A stretch of 6,769 nt of DNA from Clostridia bacterium. Its GTDB lineage: Bacteria > Bacillota > Sulfobacillia > SLMV01. The notes under the pieces are model-generated. The model did no database searches, had not been told where the DNA came from, and worked only from the letters and a program-made list of their open reading frames with translations. The first letter of the stretch is position 1. Each line of letters begins with the position of its first letter. A program made the translations under genes and the position numbers. The stretch spans positions 1 to 6,769 of the forward strand of contig SLMV01000184.1 in assembly GCA_007133365.1 (NCBI GenBank), written 5' to 3'. Positions 5,011 to 6,769 of the stretch are shown here, piece after piece.

Positions 5011-6459
5011 TTAGGATTCATCCGCTTCATCTCCCAGCAGTTTGCGTCCTTTGTCCACCGCCTGCTCGATGGTGCCCACCATATAGAAGGCCTCCTCGGG
5101 GAGATCATCATGTTCCCCGGACAAGATTTCGGCAAAGCCTTTCACCGTCTCCTCAACCGACACATAAATGCCGGGTTGACCGGTGAAGACCTCCGCCACG
5201 AAAAAGGGCTGGGACAAGAATCGTTCAATTTTACGGGCCCGTTGGACGATGCGCTTATCTTCCTCTGATAATTCGTCTATCCCCAAGATCGCGATAATGT
5301 CCTGAAGATCCTTATATTGCTGTAAGACCTCTTGAAGCCCACGGGCCACCTGATAGTGTTCCTCACCCACCACAGCAGGGTCTAGAATCCGGGAGGTTGA
5401 CGTCAACGGATCGACTGCCGGGTAAATTCCCCGCTCGACGATGGCGCGCTCAAGACGCACAGTTGAGTCAAGGTGGGCAAAGGTGGTCACCGGGGACGGA
5501 TCGGTGTAATCGTCCGCCGGCACATAAATGGCCTGCACACTGGTAATCGATCCTTTGCGCGTGCTGGTGATGCGCTCCTGCAAATTGCCCATCTCCGTCG
5601 CCAGTGTCGGCTGATATCCGACCGCCGATGGCATCCGTCCCAAAAGCGCCGAAACCTCAGTGCCGGCCTGGGTGAACCGGAAGATATTATCGATGAACAT
5701 CAAGAGGTCGCGGCCTTCTTCCTCTCGAAAATATTCGGCCATGGTCAAACCCGAAAGTCCGACCCGAAATCGTGCACCAGGAGGTTCGTTCATTTGTCCG
5801 AAGACAAGCGCCGTTTTATCCAAAACCCCCGATTCCAATAGCTCATTGTACAAGTCATTGCCCTCTCGGGTGCGCTCGCCGACCCCGGCAAACACCGAAA
5901 AACCGCCGTGTTCGAACGCCACATTGTGGATGAGCTCCATGATCAAAACGGTTTTGCCCACCCCGGCACCACCGAATAACCCCACCTTACCTCCTCGGGA
6001 AAAAGGGGCGATGAGATCAATGACCTTAATACCGGTTTCCAGCATTTCAGTGGACGGGTCAACATCCGCCACGGCCGGGGCGGACCGATGAATGGGCCAG
6101 CGCTCCCCGGTGGTCGCGTCCTTCCCGTCGATCGGCTGGCCGGTGACATCGAACATCCGGCCCAACACTTCCTGCCCAACGGGCACAGTGATCGGACCTT
6201 CTTGATCCACCGCGAATACCCCTCGTTTGATTCCATCGGTGGAGTCCATCGCAATGCAACGCACGGTATTATTCCCCAACTGCTGATTGACTTCGAGCAC
6301 TAACGGTGATTGGTCTTGGCGCTCAATGGTCACCGCATTATAAATGTTGGGCAAATGGTCGCCTCCAAATCGTACGTCCACCACCGGCCCCATGATCTGA
6401 ACGACCGTTCCCACTGTCGGATCTTGGGTGGCCGCTTCGCCTGTTCGCTCCTCTGCCAT
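5011..6459 (-). CDS. atpD: F1Fo ATP synthase beta subunit
   Basis: Catalytic beta subunit of F1, 482 residues, close to the usual 460-480. It binds ADP and phosphate and makes ATP at the alpha/beta interface on the cytoplasmic face of the membrane. Visible parts: N-terminal beta-barrel (about 15-95, starting GTVVQIMGPVVDVRF); Walker A loop GGAGVGKT at 163-170 with Lys169 and Thr170; GERTREGND at 194-202 with the presumed catalytic Glu195; Walker B DLLMFID at 251-257 ending at Asp257; the adenine-pocket Tyr346 region in GIYPAVDPLTSTSR; and the DELSEED loop at 395-401, which contacts gamma and epsilon. No key residue is missing. The ATG start is backed by an AAGGAGG Shine-Dalgarno 7 bases upstream. 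The N-terminal extension of about 14 residues before the barrel is slightly longer than in many homologues. The gene lies between atpG and atpC, with 13 bases before atpC. Confidence 0.99.
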   Translation of the reverse strand: MAEERTGEAATQDPTVGTVVQIMGPVVDVRFGGDHLPNIYNAVTIERQDQSPLVLEVNQQLGNNTVRCIAMDSTDGIKRGVFAVDQEGPITVPVGQEVLGRMFDVTGQPIDGKDATTGERWPIHRSAPAVADVDPSTEMLETGIKVIDLIAPFSRGGKVGLFGGAGVGKTVLIMELIHNVAFEHGGFSVFAGVGERTREGNDLYNELLESGVLDKTALVFGQMNEPPGARFRVGLSGLTMAEYFREEEGRDLLMFIDNIFRFTQAGTEVSALLGRMPSAVGYQPTLATEMGNLQERITSTRKGSITSVQAIYVPADDYTDPSPVTTFAHLDSTVRLERAIVERGIYPAVDPLTSTSRILDPAVVGEEHYQVARGLQEVLQQYKDLQDIIAILGIDELSEEDKRIVQRARKIERFLSQPFFVAEVFTGQPGIYVSVEETVKGFAEILSGEHDDLPEEAFYMVGTIEQAVDKGRKLLGDEADES

Positions 6460-6491
6460 AATACAGCCTCCTTCGTCCCCAGTTACGCCTT

Positions 6492-6769
6492 TTACTTGCC
6501 CCGAGCGGCCGATAACGCTTCAGCGCCGCCGGCAATTTCCGAAATTTCTCGTGTAATTTGACTTTGACGCACTCGGTTATAGTCTCGGGTTAAATCCTCG
6601 ATGAGATCGCCCGCATTATCGGTCGCATTTTTCATGGCCATTACCCGAGCGGCATGCTCGCTCGCCTTGGATTCGGTGAGGGCCTGGAACATGGCATTGT
6701 CCACATAACGCGGAATGATGTAGTCCAGAATTGCCTCCGGGCTGGGTTCATACAGATAGAGTCCATTCC
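6492..6769 (-). CDS. atpG: F1Fo ATP synthase gamma subunit, C-terminal part (5' end outside window)
   Basis: Partial gene; the 5' end lies beyond the right edge. The 91 visible codons end at a TAA stop (6492-6494). They encode the C-terminal part of the gamma subunit, the rotating central stalk of F1 that couples proton flow in the membrane to catalysis in the alpha3beta3 head. The visible protein reads through YLYEPSPEAILDYIIPRY, then SKASEHAARVMAMKNATDNA, then YNRVRQSQITREISEIAGGA. These match the conserved C-terminal helix of the family, including the ASEHAARxMAMKxATDNA signature and the final RQxxITxEIxEI segment. A GTG at 6702-6704 is an internal valine codon, because the conserved reading frame continues upstream of it. 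The gene is followed 32 bases later by atpD, the usual atpAGDC order. Identification is by recognised family motifs and is secure. Confidence 0.97.
   Translation of the reverse strand, partial: NGLYLYEPSPEAILDYIIPRYVDNAMFQALTESKASEHAARVMAMKNATDNAGDLIEDLTRDYNRVRQSQITREISEIAGGAEALSAARGK

Noticed and set aside
4998..5135. N-terminal extension of atpC overlapping atpD
   Set aside because: The extra 46 residues lie over the conserved atpD 3' end and do not resemble epsilon. MTLNIITP with its AAGAGGG site is the family start.
1..6769. tRNA, rRNA, CRISPR, insertion sequence or phage elements
   Set aside because: No cloverleaf, repeat-spacer pattern, transposase, terminal inverted repeat or integrase sequence was seen; coding is nearly continuous and of housekeeping type.

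Overview
All convincing genes lie on the minus strand, so transcription runs from high to low coordinates. The window is ordinary, moderately G+C-rich bacterial chromosome, most likely from a motile, Gram-positive Bacillota (Firmicutes) species. This rests on several points. An S-box (SAM-I) riboswitch with an intrinsic terminator precedes metK. Paired FlhO/FlhP-type flagellar rod genes are followed directly by fabZ, an order known from Bacillus and relatives. Ribosome binding sites are strong AGGAGG/AAGGGG types, and a ComF-type gene is present. The genus cannot be fixed from the sequence alone.

Layout in the direction of transcription: (1) The 3' end of the F1Fo ATP synthase operon: the C-terminal 91 codons of atpG, complete atpD and complete atpC, closed by a strong intrinsic terminator at 4523-4552. 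(2) A 170-base leader with a sigma-D/sigma-28-like promoter, a perfect 10-bp inverted repeat and a small hairpin. (3) A tight cluster of flhO (FlgF/FlgG-like), flhP (FlgG-like) and fabZ. The flhO stop codon lies inside the flhP Shine-Dalgarno sequence, and the fabZ ribosome binding site starts at the flhP stop. (4) A 234-base control region: a near-consensus sigma-A promoter, a SAM-I aptamer and an attenuator hairpin with a long U tract. (5) metK, then a divergent ComF-like gene, then the probable first codons of another gene running off the left edge.

Functionally the window joins energy conversion (F1 beta, gamma and epsilon subunits), assembly of the flagellar distal rod, the dehydration step of fatty acid elongation, and S-adenosylmethionine synthesis under feedback control by its own product. 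No wholly new system is visible. The points most worth a second look are the ComF-like protein with eroded phosphoribosyltransferase motifs, the direct junction of the atp operon with flhO-flhP, the promoter and repeat arrangement before flhO, and the apparent ATP-sensing motif kept in the epsilon subunit.
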